From NCBI GenBank assembly GCA_949358305.1, contig CASHSZ010000015.1, forward strand, positions 65,001 to 129,000: DNA of 64,000 nt, read 5' to 3'. Positions 33,133-43,057 of this stretch are shown one piece after another (position 1 is the first letter of the stretch; each line of letters opens with the position of its first letter). This stretch comes from Strigamia acuminata. Taxonomy: Eukaryota; Arthropoda; Chilopoda; Geophilomorpha; Linotaeniidae. A program made the position numbers and the translations under genes. The notes beneath the pieces are model-generated. The model worked only from the letters and a program-made list of their open reading frames with translations, was not told where the DNA came from and made no database searches.

Positions 33133-33504
33133 ATGCACAGTATCGACGATCTGATTTATTACGACGAATTTTTGGCGTATTTTCGTGAAGAGCCTCATTT
33201 AATGAGAAGAATTTGGATTTTCGAATCCAAATTAGCGCTTTTAACGGGTTTTACGAGAAAACCCGCTCGTGCCTTTATCACGAGCTCGCGTGACGTTACG
33301 CGAGAGATTCATCAACTTTTCTCCTTCCCTGTCGTGAAACTTTGTTATTTTAAGATATTATTTAAGGCTTTTGGTTGGTTCCCTATTAGAATCGGTGCAG
33401 CCCTTCGGACAAGTCTGTCCAAGCTGCATTTGTATTCTAGAGTGAGGCTGAGCCCTGCGCCACCTAGTATTCCCGCGATCCCAGGCGATCTCAAAGGACA
33501 CTAG
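33133..33504 (+). CDS. Upstream ORF in the leader of element C
   Basis: ATG at 33133 opens a 123-codon frame starting MHSIDDLIYY, ahead of gag and covering the hairpin domain. It corresponds to the D upstream ORF at 19378-19187 only in its first residues. There is no similarity to a known protein. Confidence 0.3.
   Translation: MHSIDDLIYYDEFLAYFREEPHLMRRIWIFESKLALLTGFTRKPARAFITSSRDVTREIHQLFSFPVVKLCYFKILFKAFGWFPIRIGAALRTSLSKLHLYSRVRLSPAPPSIPAIPGDLKGH
33194..33304 (+). promoter_or_regulatory. Five-hairpin RNA domain in the leader of element C
   Basis: Stems at 33194-33206 (5 bp), 33210-33233 (10 bp around a TTCG loop), 33245-33265 (8 bp, loop ACGAG), 33265-33285 (7 bp) and 33285-33304 (7 bp). 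Order, gaps and loop CGAG match the D domain at 19337-19227, while most stem bases differ in a paired manner. It lies between primer site and gag. Confidence 0.75.
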
Positions 33505-33711
33505 GGGGACACTCACTCTAGGTTATCAGCTGATTGTAGCATCGGCTTCCAATTTGTGGTTTTCCGCCTCGAAAGTGCTTGTGCTTCGGTTAGTGTTTGT
33601 GATCGTGACGTCGGATTGTGTAGTGCTACGAGTGTCTTCTACTACGCCCGTACCACTCTCTACGCCTTTGTGTTTTCGCGGTGTGCAAGGTCGAAGGATT
33701 TTCACGCCAGG

Positions 33712-36700
33712 ATGCAGAAATCCGGCTACGCGGAACCAACGGCTGGGAAATGTCCGATGCTAGGAATAAACAATTACGAACAATGGCGTCGTTCCATGTG
33801 CATGCTCTTAAAGTCAGAAGGCCTTTGGAGACATGTCACCGAAGAAAAGGAGGCCGAATATTTATTGACATTAACCCCGAAAGAGACTGAGAAATATAAA
33901 CTGAAGAAAGACAAGGCGTTGGGACACATTTATTGTCACGTGAGCGAAGCAAAACGCTCCACACTGGACAACGCCAATACCCCGAAAGAAGCTTGGGACA
34001 TTTTGTCGAAAATCTTCGCTCCCAGTTCTCTGGCTCGTCAAGCAGCCATGAGATGGCAATTTCTGGGATTACACCTCGAGCCAAACGAGGATATGGTCGA
34101 TTTCGTGAGTCGCGTTAACCTGCACGTACGCCAACTACGAGACATGGAAGAAGAAGTGTCGGAGAAGCATCATGCTTACCAATACTTACATCGTCTACCT
34201 CCGGAATATGCGCAAGCCACGTTTGCGATATACAATTGGCCCGTGGCAAATTTTACACCGGACAAAGTATCCGAACAGCTCATATCCGAATACCTTCGCC
34301 TCAAATCCGTAGGACTACATAACGTGTCGGCGTCAGCTCACGCGGCTAATCAAAATCCGCAACAATCCCGCCAAGGTTCTCGTCCGCGTCGTCCATTATC
34401 GCAGGTCAAATGCTTTAACTGTGACGAAATGGGTCACTATGCGAATAAGTGCCCATATCCTAAACGCGACAACCGGAATCAACAACCGACAGCTTCTTTC
34501 CAACGCTCTCGCAGCAAGAGCAAGAAGCGTGGCAAGAACTCGGCTCCCAAACCCGAGGACAATCGCCCGAGAGGAAGTTCTCATCCGGTTCGCAACGCAG
34601 TGTTTTTCGTGAACGCTCCGCCGATGATTGAACGTCCCGTTGCCCATCTGATGCAGTCACATGAATGGATAGTCGACTGCGGCGCCACTGACCATGTTTC
34701 CCACGTACGGTCGTGGTTTTCTGATTTCTCAGACATCGTCCCTTTTGACATCGAGTTGGGACAAGGGAAATCACAAGTGACTGGCCGAGGAAATGTCCTA
34801 TTGCAGACTCGTGTGGACAATTCTCACTGCAATGTGACATTAACGAATGTGCTTTATGCACCCAATTTCGAGGCAAATCTAATCTCCGTCTCGAGGATCG
34901 ACAAGACTAGTCACCATATCCACACCTATAACGGGGAGATCAACATTTATAAATCGAACATTGCTGAAACAATTCTCAGAGCAAAGGAGAAGGGAGGATT
35001 GTATTACCTGGATGGGTTGTGTACAAATCCAACGGTTGCCACTACGTCTTCACAGATAATCCAACAACCGCCAGTACAGACATTTGTTACGACGGAAGTT
35101 GACTTCGTGAATATTCCAAAGGCGAAGAAGCAGAAGGCTATGCAACGAAACATCACGGATTTTAGGATTCAAATGCCGCCATTGCCTGCGACTGAGGTGC
35201 CAACGTCAATTTCGGTTGCCACTAATCCTTTACCCGTGCCACAATCCTTGCCCATCCACATCAACCCTCCAATCCAATCCTACGCCAACGCAATCCAGCA
35301 CATTCCATCTAGTCCTCCACCTGTTACATTTCCTCTTCCTATCCAATCCGCTGGTAACCCTTCTCAATCACAAAAGAAGGTTATTCCAAATCCTGTTCAA
35401 ACGCCAAAGAAAACCCTTGCCAATCCTGCCTCCGTAAAAGACGCAACTGGTTTGTGGCATAGTCGCCTAGGACATTTGCACACCAATGCGATGCGATTGT
35501 TGGCGAACAACGACCAGGTATATGGACTCGAACCCGCGGAAGTATCACAGGAACTGGCGTGCAATGATTGCCGACTTGCAAAGTCCATAAGGGCTTCTCA
35601 CAAGCCTGATCTGCATCCTTCAACTTCAAAGCCACTTGATCTCCTGCACATGGATGTCTGGGGGCCAAATCCGATTCCTTCATTTGGTGGCGCCCGATTC
35701 GTTTTTACGGTTATTGATGACGCGACGCGATATACATGGATCACTCCTTTAGCCCAGAAGTCCCAGGTCTTCTCATGTTTTAAGGACTTCGTCGCCCGAG
35801 TCGAGTGTGTTGCAAACACACGCGTGAAAGCCATTCGATCTGATAGGGGCGGCGAATTCATGTCCAACGAATTTCTGCAATATCTAAAGGAGAGAGGGAT
35901 CCAGGGTCAGCGGACTAACCCTTCGGGCCCTCAAATGAACGGCACAGCCGAAAGGATCAACCGAACGATGGCTGACCATCTCCGGGCTGTTCTTGAAGAA
36001 ACCAAACTTCCTGCCGGTTTATGGGCCGAAATCGCTGTCAATTTCGCATACATCAAGAACCGCAGTCCACATTCTCGTTTGAACAATCAAGTCCCATATA
36101 TCCTTTGGCGCCAGCGTGCTCTTTCGTTACGTCATCTGAGGAAAGTTGGATCCAAGTGCTGGGTGCACTTTACTGCACCGGGACGCAAAAAGCTCGATCC
36201 CCGTGCTTGGGAAGGTTTCCTTGTGGGATACGCCACTGGCACACGTGGTTATCGAGTGTGGAACCCTATAGACAATAGCGTAACGGAATCAATCCATGTA
36301 CGCATTGATGAACATCAGTCATATCGGAAGTCGCTTAAAACGCGGAATGGTCATCGCCAAGAGACATTCACAGAACCCGAAGTTGGTCAACAACAACAAC
36401 AGAGAGTGTCGTTTGACGACACCGTTTATTTGGATTGGCCGAAAGTCGAATCTGATGATGATTCATCGAGTGACGATGATGACGATGATGATAACGGGAA
36501 TGGATCCGTTTCGAAATCGATATCGATTCCCTGTGTTCGCCTTTCTCCGTTGAGAACGCCTGAACGTCAATTAATAGAGGCGTGTGCGCTGGCATTACCA
36601 GATTCAGCGAGTATGGGACGGTCAATATCGTATCCTATCCTTTATCAAGAAGAAGGCCAAGACACTGATGAAGATGTTGAACAGATCGGCGAAGAGGCAA

Positions 36701-38724
36701 TCCAACCGGATATGCTTGAGCAATCTCAATCTCAGCATGTCTCAGCAGAATCGCAAGCAAGTTCTCCCGGTCTTTCACCACCTGGTTCACCTCTACGTTT
36801 TGTAACTACACGTAGGAGAATCGGCCAGGATATTTTGCACCACACGATGCCTATCTTCGACCAAGGTGCAATGTCTCCATTACCCCAAGGTGCAACGTTT
36901 GTCGAAGCACCCTCGGTCGGCAGAACATCTTTCTACTGGCGTTATATCGGTGGTGACACCATTTTCCGTCGATGGGTCCGCGAAGAACATTTACGGAAGG
37001 ATCAGCGGCCCGGTTGTATCGATACCGATGTTTACTACTTTCCGGAACCGAATCTACGACTTAGATCCAGAAAGGAGGTCGAAGAGTTTTGTACCATGAA
37101 CGACCTTCCATACGATTCGAAACTTTTCTTCTTCGGGAGCATAGAACATACCATCCCTACGATCCCAGCAGTGCGACATGCTGTTCACCTCTGCCGAACC
37201 GAACCGACTTCTTATGCGGAAATTCCAAAATTTCAGGACGCTCCGAAATGGCGTGAAGCCATCAATGAAGAATTGGGGATTTTTAAGGAGAGGCAGATTT
37301 ATCAGGAAGTTCCGAGACCACCCAATACTACAGTTTTAGGCTGTAAATGGATCTTCAAACTGAAGACGGATCTAAGCGGCGAAATAACTCGTTATCGTGC
37401 TCGACTCGTCGCACAAGGCTTTCGCCAAACCATCGGGGTTGATTACGACGAGGTTTTTAGTCCGGTCGTGAACTTTGTTTTGATCCGACTGTTCTTCTGT
37501 CTTCTAGTCGTCCTCAGAGGATGGAAGGACGCACACCTCGACGTCAAAAGTGCATACCTGTATGGGGACCTGAAGCACAAGGTATACATGCGCATCCCCG
37601 CAGGTGCAACTTGTTCGAACCCCGCAAACGTCTGGCTACTTGTTAAATCCCTCTACGGACTTCACCAATCGGGGAGGGAATGGTACGAAAAGTTGGATGG
37701 AACGCTTCGAGCTCTCGGTTTTCGGAAGATGCCCGCGTGCAATTGTGTGTACATTTACGGCAATTGTGCCGTCATGCTAGTTTACGTGGACGACATCGTA
37801 CTGTTCTACGCTTCCGACACCGTGTTAACCCGAATCATCCGGCTTATCTCGTCCAAGTTCGACATAGTTAATCTTGGTCCCATCACGAGGCTATTGGGCG
37901 TCGAGTTCATCCGAGACGCTGGGCGAACCTTCATCACGCAACGCGCCTACATTACCAAGCTCGTTAAGAAGTTCGAGGTCTCTATCAATCGCCTCGTGAA
38001 GGTTCCCGTCACACCCGGGACGACGCTCGTGAAGGGGTCTACCGAAAATCTACCGGACTTTCCTTACCGATCTCTCATCGGTTCGCTCCTGTTTCTTGCT
38101 TCGAGAACTCGCCCCGACATCTTATTTTCGGTCATTTCGCTGAGTCAGTTCAATACGTGTTACGACGAAACCCACATCCGAGCCCTGCTCCAAGTCCTAC
38201 AATACGTGGCCAATACCATCGACTATCGTATCGAACTTTCCGGCTGCAATTCTAGCCAATTGTGGGCTTGTACGGATGCTTCATGGGCAAGCGACTTGGC
38301 AACGTCCTTAAGTTTCGGCGGATTCGTAACCTTCATCGGAAATGTGCCAATTGGCTGGTCGTGCCGAAAACAATCAACGGTCGCATGTTCAACCATGGAA
38401 GCTGAATTCATCGCCCTGGTTGAGTGCGTTAAAGAAACATTCTGGCTCGACAACATTTTCACCGAGTTCCCGATCTTGAACAGAATATCTCGTCCTATCA
38501 TCTATTCCGACGCCCTCGCAGCCATCCAGTTTACTTCGAATGACGTGGAGAATTCCAAGACTAAGCATATCCGCGTCAAATATCATTGGCTACGAGAGTG
38601 GTATACGGCGGGATGTTTCAGTTTACACAAAGTTTCCGGTGAACAGAACATTGCGGACATTTTTACCAAATGGCTCAGTTCTGAGCGTTTGCGATCGTTA
38701 ATCTCTAAGATCTTCCGACTTTGA
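33712..38724 (+). CDS. Gag-Pol polyprotein of copia element C
   Basis: The open frame extends to 33556, but that codon is GTG. The first ATG is at 33712 and gives MQKSGYAEP, matching the D start, so 1670 residues. The CCHC knuckle CFNCDEMGHYANKCP lies near 234. The protease motif is Asp322-Cys-Gly, as in D and unlike the DTG of A and B. The integrase zinc region is near 583-620, with catalytic Asp648, Asp711 and Glu747. Reverse transcriptase has YVDD at 1358, and RNase H begins near Asp1522 (TDASWASD). The linker between integrase and RT is Ser/Asp-rich with a run of Asp near residue 925. The frame is intact, but with B in the leader its transcript would carry an extra 6.7 kb, so normal expression is doubtful. 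Confidence 0.95.
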   Translation: MQKSGYAEPTAGKCPMLGINNYEQWRRSMCMLLKSEGLWRHVTEEKEAEYLLTLTPKETEKYKLKKDKALGHIYCHVSEAKRSTLDNANTPKEAWDILSKIFAPSSLARQAAMRWQFLGLHLEPNEDMVDFVSRVNLHVRQLRDMEEEVSEKHHAYQYLHRLPPEYAQATFAIYNWPVANFTPDKVSEQLISEYLRLKSVGLHNVSASAHAANQNPQQSRQGSRPRRPLSQVKCFNCDEMGHYANKCPYPKRDNRNQQPTASFQRSRSKSKKRGKNSAPKPEDNRPRGSSHPVRNAVFFVNAPPMIERPVAHLMQSHEWIVDCGATDHVSHVRSWFSDFSDIVPFDIELGQGKSQVTGRGNVLLQTRVDNSHCNVTLTNVLYAPNFEANLISVSRIDKTSHHIHTYNGEINIYKSNIAETILRAKEKGGLYYLDGLCTNPTVATTSSQIIQQPPVQTFVTTEVDFVNIPKAKKQKAMQRNITDFRIQMPPLPATEVPTSISVATNPLPVPQSLPIHINPPIQSYANAIQHIPSSPPPVTFPLPIQSAGNPSQSQKKVIPNPVQTPKKTLANPASVKDATGLWHSRLGHLHTNAMRLLANNDQVYGLEPAEVSQELACNDCRLAKSIRASHKPDLHPSTSKPLDLLHMDVWGPNPIPSFGGARFVFTVIDDATRYTWITPLAQKSQVFSCFKDFVARVECVANTRVKAIRSDRGGEFMSNEFLQYLKERGIQGQRTNPSGPQMNGTAERINRTMADHLRAVLEETKLPAGLWAEIAVNFAYIKNRSPHSRLNNQVPYILWRQRALSLRHLRKVGSKCWVHFTAPGRKKLDPRAWEGFLVGYATGTRGYRVWNPIDNSVTESIHVRIDEHQSYRKSLKTRNGHRQETFTEPEVGQQQQQRVSFDDTVYLDWPKVESDDDSSSDDDDDDDNGNGSVSKSISIPCVRLSPLRTPERQLIEACALALPDSASMGRSISYPILYQEEGQDTDEDVEQIGEEAIQPDMLEQSQSQHVSAESQASSPGLSPPGSPLRFVTTRRRIGQDILHHTMPIFDQGAMSPLPQGATFVEAPSVGRTSFYWRYIGGDTIFRRWVREEHLRKDQRPGCIDTDVYYFPEPNLRLRSRKEVEEFCTMNDLPYDSKLFFFGSIEHTIPTIPAVRHAVHLCRTEPTSYAEIPKFQDAPKWREAINEELGIFKERQIYQEVPRPPNTTVLGCKWIFKLKTDLSGEITRYRARLVAQGFRQTIGVDYDEVFSPVVNFVLIRLFFCLLVVLRGWKDAHLDVKSAYLYGDLKHKVYMRIPAGATCSNPANVWLLVKSLYGLHQSGREWYEKLDGTLRALGFRKMPACNCVYIYGNCAVMLVYVDDIVLFYASDTVLTRIIRLISSKFDIVNLGPITRLLGVEFIRDAGRTFITQRAYITKLVKKFEVSINRLVKVPVTPGTTLVKGSTENLPDFPYRSLIGSLLFLASRTRPDILFSVISLSQFNTCYDETHIRALLQVLQYVANTIDYRIELSGCNSSQLWACTDASWASDLATSLSFGGFVTFIGNVPIGWSCRKQSTVACSTMEAEFIALVECVKETFWLDNIFTEFPILNRISRPIIYSDALAAIQFTSNDVENSKTKHIRVKYHWLREWYTAGCFSLHKVSGEQNIADIFTKWLSSERLRSLISKIFRL

Positions 38725-38944
38725 ACTTTCACCGTGATTTTCTCGTGACACTCTTAAGTTATTACCCGACATTGAGGATCATCGAGTTCCAGTGGGAATT
38801 TTCGGGCTTTCGTAGCGTTCTTCAATAACAGTACCCGGCTCGATGATTCGACTTTATTATTTTCCTTTTTCGATCTCATGTACACTGTAATTCCAGTATC
38901 CGATTGTTATTTTCCCCGATCCTATTTCCATTGAAAGGGGGAAT

Positions 38945-39488
38945 TGTTGGTCAAAAATAGCCCAAAGTGTGTCGATGTGATATAGGATCACATTTGATCT
39001 TTTGTTTATTAATTATCCAAGTGTATTTGTTGTGATAATTCAATTCTCGACTTTATTTATGATTATTTATATATTTACCTCGTTTTGTGTACTTAAGCAT
39101 GGAGTACCATGCATTCTCTAGTTTTTTTGTTTATGTAACGCCTAATTCCGACACCAGGTGTCATCCTTGTACTTTTCACCATCCAAGATGGCCGCGCACA
39201 CGGTTTGGTGCTTGTCTGTTTCTCTCCACCTGGAAAATGGACATTTATGTAAGATTTCAATTCATTTCAGTAAAGTTTTATGTTTTTAGTGCATTGCATT
39301 TCATTTAGAGCACCTTCTGTGCTGTTGACAATTAGTTTAGGCGCATATGAGTGGCATTAGGCCGCGCGCACTCGTCTCGGCAATTTGTAGCATCGTCGCT
39401 ACGTCCGTGTCAGTGACACGGCGCCCGCGCACGTTTCCACGCTTCGGTTTGCACCGAATTTTGCGCTGCTCTCCTCTGCTGCCCTTTA
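38945..39488 (+). repeat. 3' LTR of element C
   Basis: 544 bp. It differs from 25508-26051 at two places that I noticed, including the terminal CA changed to TA. It is followed by the GGGCC duplication. Confidence 0.95.
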
Positions 39489-40588
39489 GGGCCCGAGTCC
39501 CGAGTTCGATCTGAAAGTGTTGGCAAAACCCATCGAACGTGTTCGGGAAGACTCCCGTCCACAACGACGGCGCGAGACCCCCGGAAGATGAAAATAAAAT
39601 ACGAAACGGCTCATTTTCTATAAAATTTTTATTCCAACGAATTACGACGAAGATAACCTAATTATCGGTTAAAGCACGGACCGCAAAGTCGGTCCCACGA
39701 CCGAAGAATTAAAATTTTAATCGTCTTTCTTTTTTCGTGTGATATTTTTTTTACCTCGTACCGATCGCCACATCGGACACGAGTAGAATGCACGCGACCG
39801 CACGCATGCTGCGAGGTTTAGACGGTCGAAGGAATGCCGGTGCGGGAGCTTATTTTCGGGGCGAGTCGTCGGGGCTGCCGCTGCCGCCGCTGTCGCTCAA
39901 CGACCCCAACCGCATCTATTCGTCGGGACGGATACGTTCCATTTTCGGACTTATTTATTTATTTATTTATTTATTATTTTGACCGGCCCGAAGGCCAGTC
40001 TGAGACCGTGGCGAAGCAAGGGTCCTTTTATATCGGATACCGCGCCGCTCGGCGGGTACTGTGCGCCGCTCGACCGAGCGGCGGGCCCGAGTCCCGAGTT
40101 CGATCTGAAAGTGTTGGCAAAACCCATCGAACGTGTTCGGGAAGACTCCCGTCCACAACGACGGCGCGAGACCCCCGGAAGATGAAAATAAAATACGAAA
40201 CGGCTCATTTTCTATAAAATTTTTATTCCAACGAATTACGACGAAGATAACCTAATTATCGGTTAAAGCACGGACCGCAAAGTCGGTCCCACGACCGAAG
40301 AATTAAAATTTTAATCGTCTTTCTTTTTTCGTGTGATATTTTTTTTACCTCGTACCGATCGCCACATCAGACACGAGTAGAATGCACGCGACCGCACGCA
40401 TGCTGCGAGGTTTAGACGGTCGAAGGAATGCCGGTGCGGGAGCTTATTTTCGGGGCGAGTCGTCGGGGCTGCCGCTGCCGCCGCTGTCGCTCAACGACCC
40501 CAACCGCATCTATTCGTCGGGACGGATACGTTCCATTTTCGGACTTATTTATTTATTTATTTATTTATTATTTTGACCGGCCCGAAGG
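39489..40588 (+). repeat. Two tandem 594-bp GC-rich units (second one cut at 40588)
   Basis: 39489-40082 and 40083-40588 are almost identical (one difference seen, CGGAC/CAGAC near 39776/40370). Each holds ATTT repeats and the stem GCCGCTCGACCGAGCGGC or its flank. The second unit stops at TTTGACCGGCCCGAAG, where element E begins. Short open frames inside are not convincing genes. Confidence 0.9.
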
Positions 40589-41037
40589 AAATAGGCTGGT
40601 GAGTGTTGTGAAATAATGGCAGACAGTTGTATAAAACTTGCACTTGAAAACCATGCAAGTGGCCATTTTAATCCAGGCATTACAAGTGAACAAAAACTAC
40701 ATGAGTAGAGGCTATTTTGCACTCTATCTCTACCAATAGGACAAATCAATGATTACCATCAGTTGATTTATCCTGTACAAAGTTAAAACACAAATAACTC
40801 AAAACAGAACAAATTATATGAACAAAATGCTCATTTGAACAGACGACAATCTAGTAAATCATTACACAGATAGGAATCGGTTGTAGCAACGTAACACGCA
40901 TTAATATAAATTATAACCAACCGATTCTCAATTCCAAGACATAATGTAACAATAAACAAGTTGCGTAACAATCGCACTAATACGGAAATGTGCGATGTGA
41001 ACAATACAAGCACCATACGGTTGATCAAATCTCTACA
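40589..41037 (-). repeat. 3' LTR of element E
   Basis: It starts TGTAGAGATTTGATC on the minus strand after the purine tract. It keeps the A/B module: hairpin (40774-40738, 12-bp stem), hairpin (40733-40705), then ATTAAAATGGCC (about 40672-40661). The end at 40589 is set by the break from the flanking tandem unit and lacks a clear CA. Confidence 0.65.
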
Positions 41038-41624
41038 AATCCCCCTCTGATCAACGTATAGTAATACTGGAGCAAAAGAAAAACAACAACTCCATCTATT
41101 CTAATCGAGGTATTCAACTTTCTGTCCCCCTCGGTCTTTTTATTCTTTTTATTCCGAACCCGGTTCGAATATTTCAAGTTACCAACTTCAAATTGGTCAT
41201 TTTCCTTGTTTTTCATATTGGCATTCGAAATTCCTGAACAATTCTGTGTGATTTTCGAAACCCTGTTTGAATTAATCACCTTTAGACCCTGTCTACAATT
41301 GTTCGTGCCCTGCACTTCACTATCCCAATGCCCATTCATTTCATTCGCACGCATCTTACAGGTCGCTAAGATTAAATCAGCTATGCCCTTTATCACAGTA
41401 TCTATGTTATCTGTTAGTGCGCTCTTATGTACTAAATGTGTTAGTAACAATACAATTTTGTCCGAATCTAAATCGGAATTCAATTCCAAATATCCTTTCT
41501 CTTTTCCTAGAACACTAATTTCCTTTTCCAATTGTTCATCAAGTGCGTTATGCACTGTTTGTCCGTTAAAGACATTTTGTGCATGAGTTTCCATCTTCAG
41601 TTGCGCTTTGCGTGTGTCGACCAT
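41025..41624 (-). CDS. Unrecognised 199-residue ORF in place of gag-pol in element E
   Basis: ATG at 41624, at the position of the gag start in element B, begins MVDTRKAQLKMETHAQ. The first about 120 residues look helical and charged. A Lys/Asn/Arg-rich stretch follows (about 120-175). The last about 20 residues are hydrophobic (VVVFLLLQYYYTLI) and run across the purine tract into the LTR, so the tail is partly forced by those sites. No zinc knuckle, DTG, DDE or YVDD motif is present. It is not similar to the Gag of A-D as far as I can see. It could be a Gag-like RNA binder or a captured gene; no function is proposed. Confidence 0.45.
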   Translation of the reverse strand: MVDTRKAQLKMETHAQNVFNGQTVHNALDEQLEKEISVLGKEKGYLELNSDLDSDKIVLLLTHLVHKSALTDNIDTVIKGIADLILATCKMRANEMNGHWDSEVQGTNNCRQGLKVINSNRVSKITQNCSGISNANMKNKENDQFEVGNLKYSNRVRNKKNKKTEGDRKLNTSIRIDGVVVFLLLQYYYTLIRGGFVEI

Positions 41625-43057
41625 TGTTTGTTTGTTGCAGGCATTCCTATTGTCCGTTGAAGACTTTCTTGCTGCACAAAACACTGTTGGCGCAAAATTT
41701 GCACCACACGACCACACCAAACTCACTAATAAATTTAGTGACGGCACAAAACACATTTTCACGAATTAAATGCAGCACTTTCACAAAATGCACTTTTCAC
41801 TTTGAAAAATACTCAAAAACACTAATTTTTCCTTTTCCTCCAAAAATAAGGCGAAAATACACTCTGCCCTGGGACTAATCTCACTAAGTGAGATGACAAA
41901 CTCCACACAGTATTTCCCAAGTTCCGACCGGTGCACCTGGGCCCGCGGGACACTTGGTGGCCAGAAATAGCCTGTGTGGAAATAGGATTCTGCTACTCGA
42001 CTGAGTAAAGGGCAGAAAACAAACAAAAGGACCCCAAAACAAAACCTTAAATAACTATACAAAGTTTCACGACAACCCCGAAAATAAACAATAATATGTT
42101 GGCACGTTGTCTTCTTGTTTGCGGGACTTTTGCGTCGCAAAATCCCACATAGACGTCGCTGAAACGTCGATCCTAACGCTGGAATCCGTTGCAATTCACT
42201 TGTACACCTGGTACAAGACTTAACCGGTCCAACGATGCACAGATACCCTGTACGGGCCAATCCGTGATCGGCGAATCTCGATTCGCACGTCGCGTGCGAA
42301 GAATCGCTCCAAAAATCGAAATGTTCGCCGCAAAAATTCCAAAAACCTCTTGAAACACTAGCCGCTGTTCCGTAGAACGTCTTCACGACGTTATCCAACG
42401 ATGGAGATGCTCCAAATACTCGTTGGCGACGATTCTCGTCCTTTTTCACCAGCTTGGCATGAGCGGCGCCATTTTGGATTCGGCTGCACCGCACATCAGG
42501 CTGAAAAATACACAAAAACGATAATTTCGATTTTCCTACTGTGTCTTGGCAATCCACGCTTATTCCAGGCGTTGAATCCTTGTTGATTCCAGTTGAATCC
42601 GTTACATTTCGACGATCTTATCGTCGTGGCGATGCCGACGTGTCTTCGCTCGTTTCTCGGGTCCCGGACACGAAAATCTCCACTATCCACCGAAATACGT
42701 TCTCCGGACGTCTTCAAAATCGGTGGGCACGTATTTAAAACGTGCGCTGTGCTCCGACACGTTTCCAAAACGATTCCAAATCGCCGCACCCGTAATCGAC
42801 GTGTGCGCAGACGATAAATCGCCAATTATCGTCGGATATTGGCGAAAAACGAAGCACAAACACCACTATAGGTGTTGAAGAAACATTTAATACCTTTAAA
42901 GTACTTGAAAGTACTTGCAAAACTTCCGAAAACACTTTCCACAGCTGCTAATACACTCGAACTGTGTGCGCCGCCATCTTAGTATGACGCGCCATCGTTG
43001 ATTTGAAACGACGAAAAATGGTGTTATTTCCACCAAACAAATTCTCAAAACACTTAG

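Larger units (their letters stand above)
25508..39488 (+). mobile_element. Complete copia-type LTR retrotransposon C, carrying element B in its leader
   Basis: 5' LTR 25508-26051, primer site 26054-26071, leader interrupted by element B (26186-32913), gag-pol 33712-38724, purine tract GAAAGGGGG just before the 3' LTR 38945-39488. The target duplication is GGGCC (25503-25507 and 39489-39493). The uninterrupted sequence GCGGCGGGCCCGAGTCCC survives at 40079-40096, proving the empty site. Both LTRs are 544 bp with about two differences seen. C is related to D in gag-pol, leader and LTR. Confidence 0.95.
40589..43057 (-). mobile_element. LTR element E, non-autonomous relative of B with a foreign ORF, 5' end lost
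   Basis: On the minus strand an LTR (41037-40589) is preceded by a purine tract, AGAGGGGGATT, and a 199-codon ORF. Upstream is a leader whose part at about 41965-41840 is clearly related to the B leader (27508-27635: CTGGCCACC, AGTGTCCCGCGG, CCGGTCGGAACT, ATCTCACTTAGTGAGAT). No gag, protease, integrase or RT similarity is present. No 5' LTR or primer site was found before 43057, where a foldback module starts, so the 5' end is truncated or too diverged. It would have to use proteins from a B-like partner. Confidence 0.65.

Noticed and set aside
33556-33711. N-terminal extension of the element C polyprotein
   Set aside because: The first codon is GTG. The first ATG at 33712 gives a start that matches element D.
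42860-43057. 5' LTR and primer site of element E
   Set aside because: An AAGATGGCGGC motif is present on the minus strand near 42976, but no initiator tRNA-Met site and no match to the LTR at 40589-41037 could be seen.
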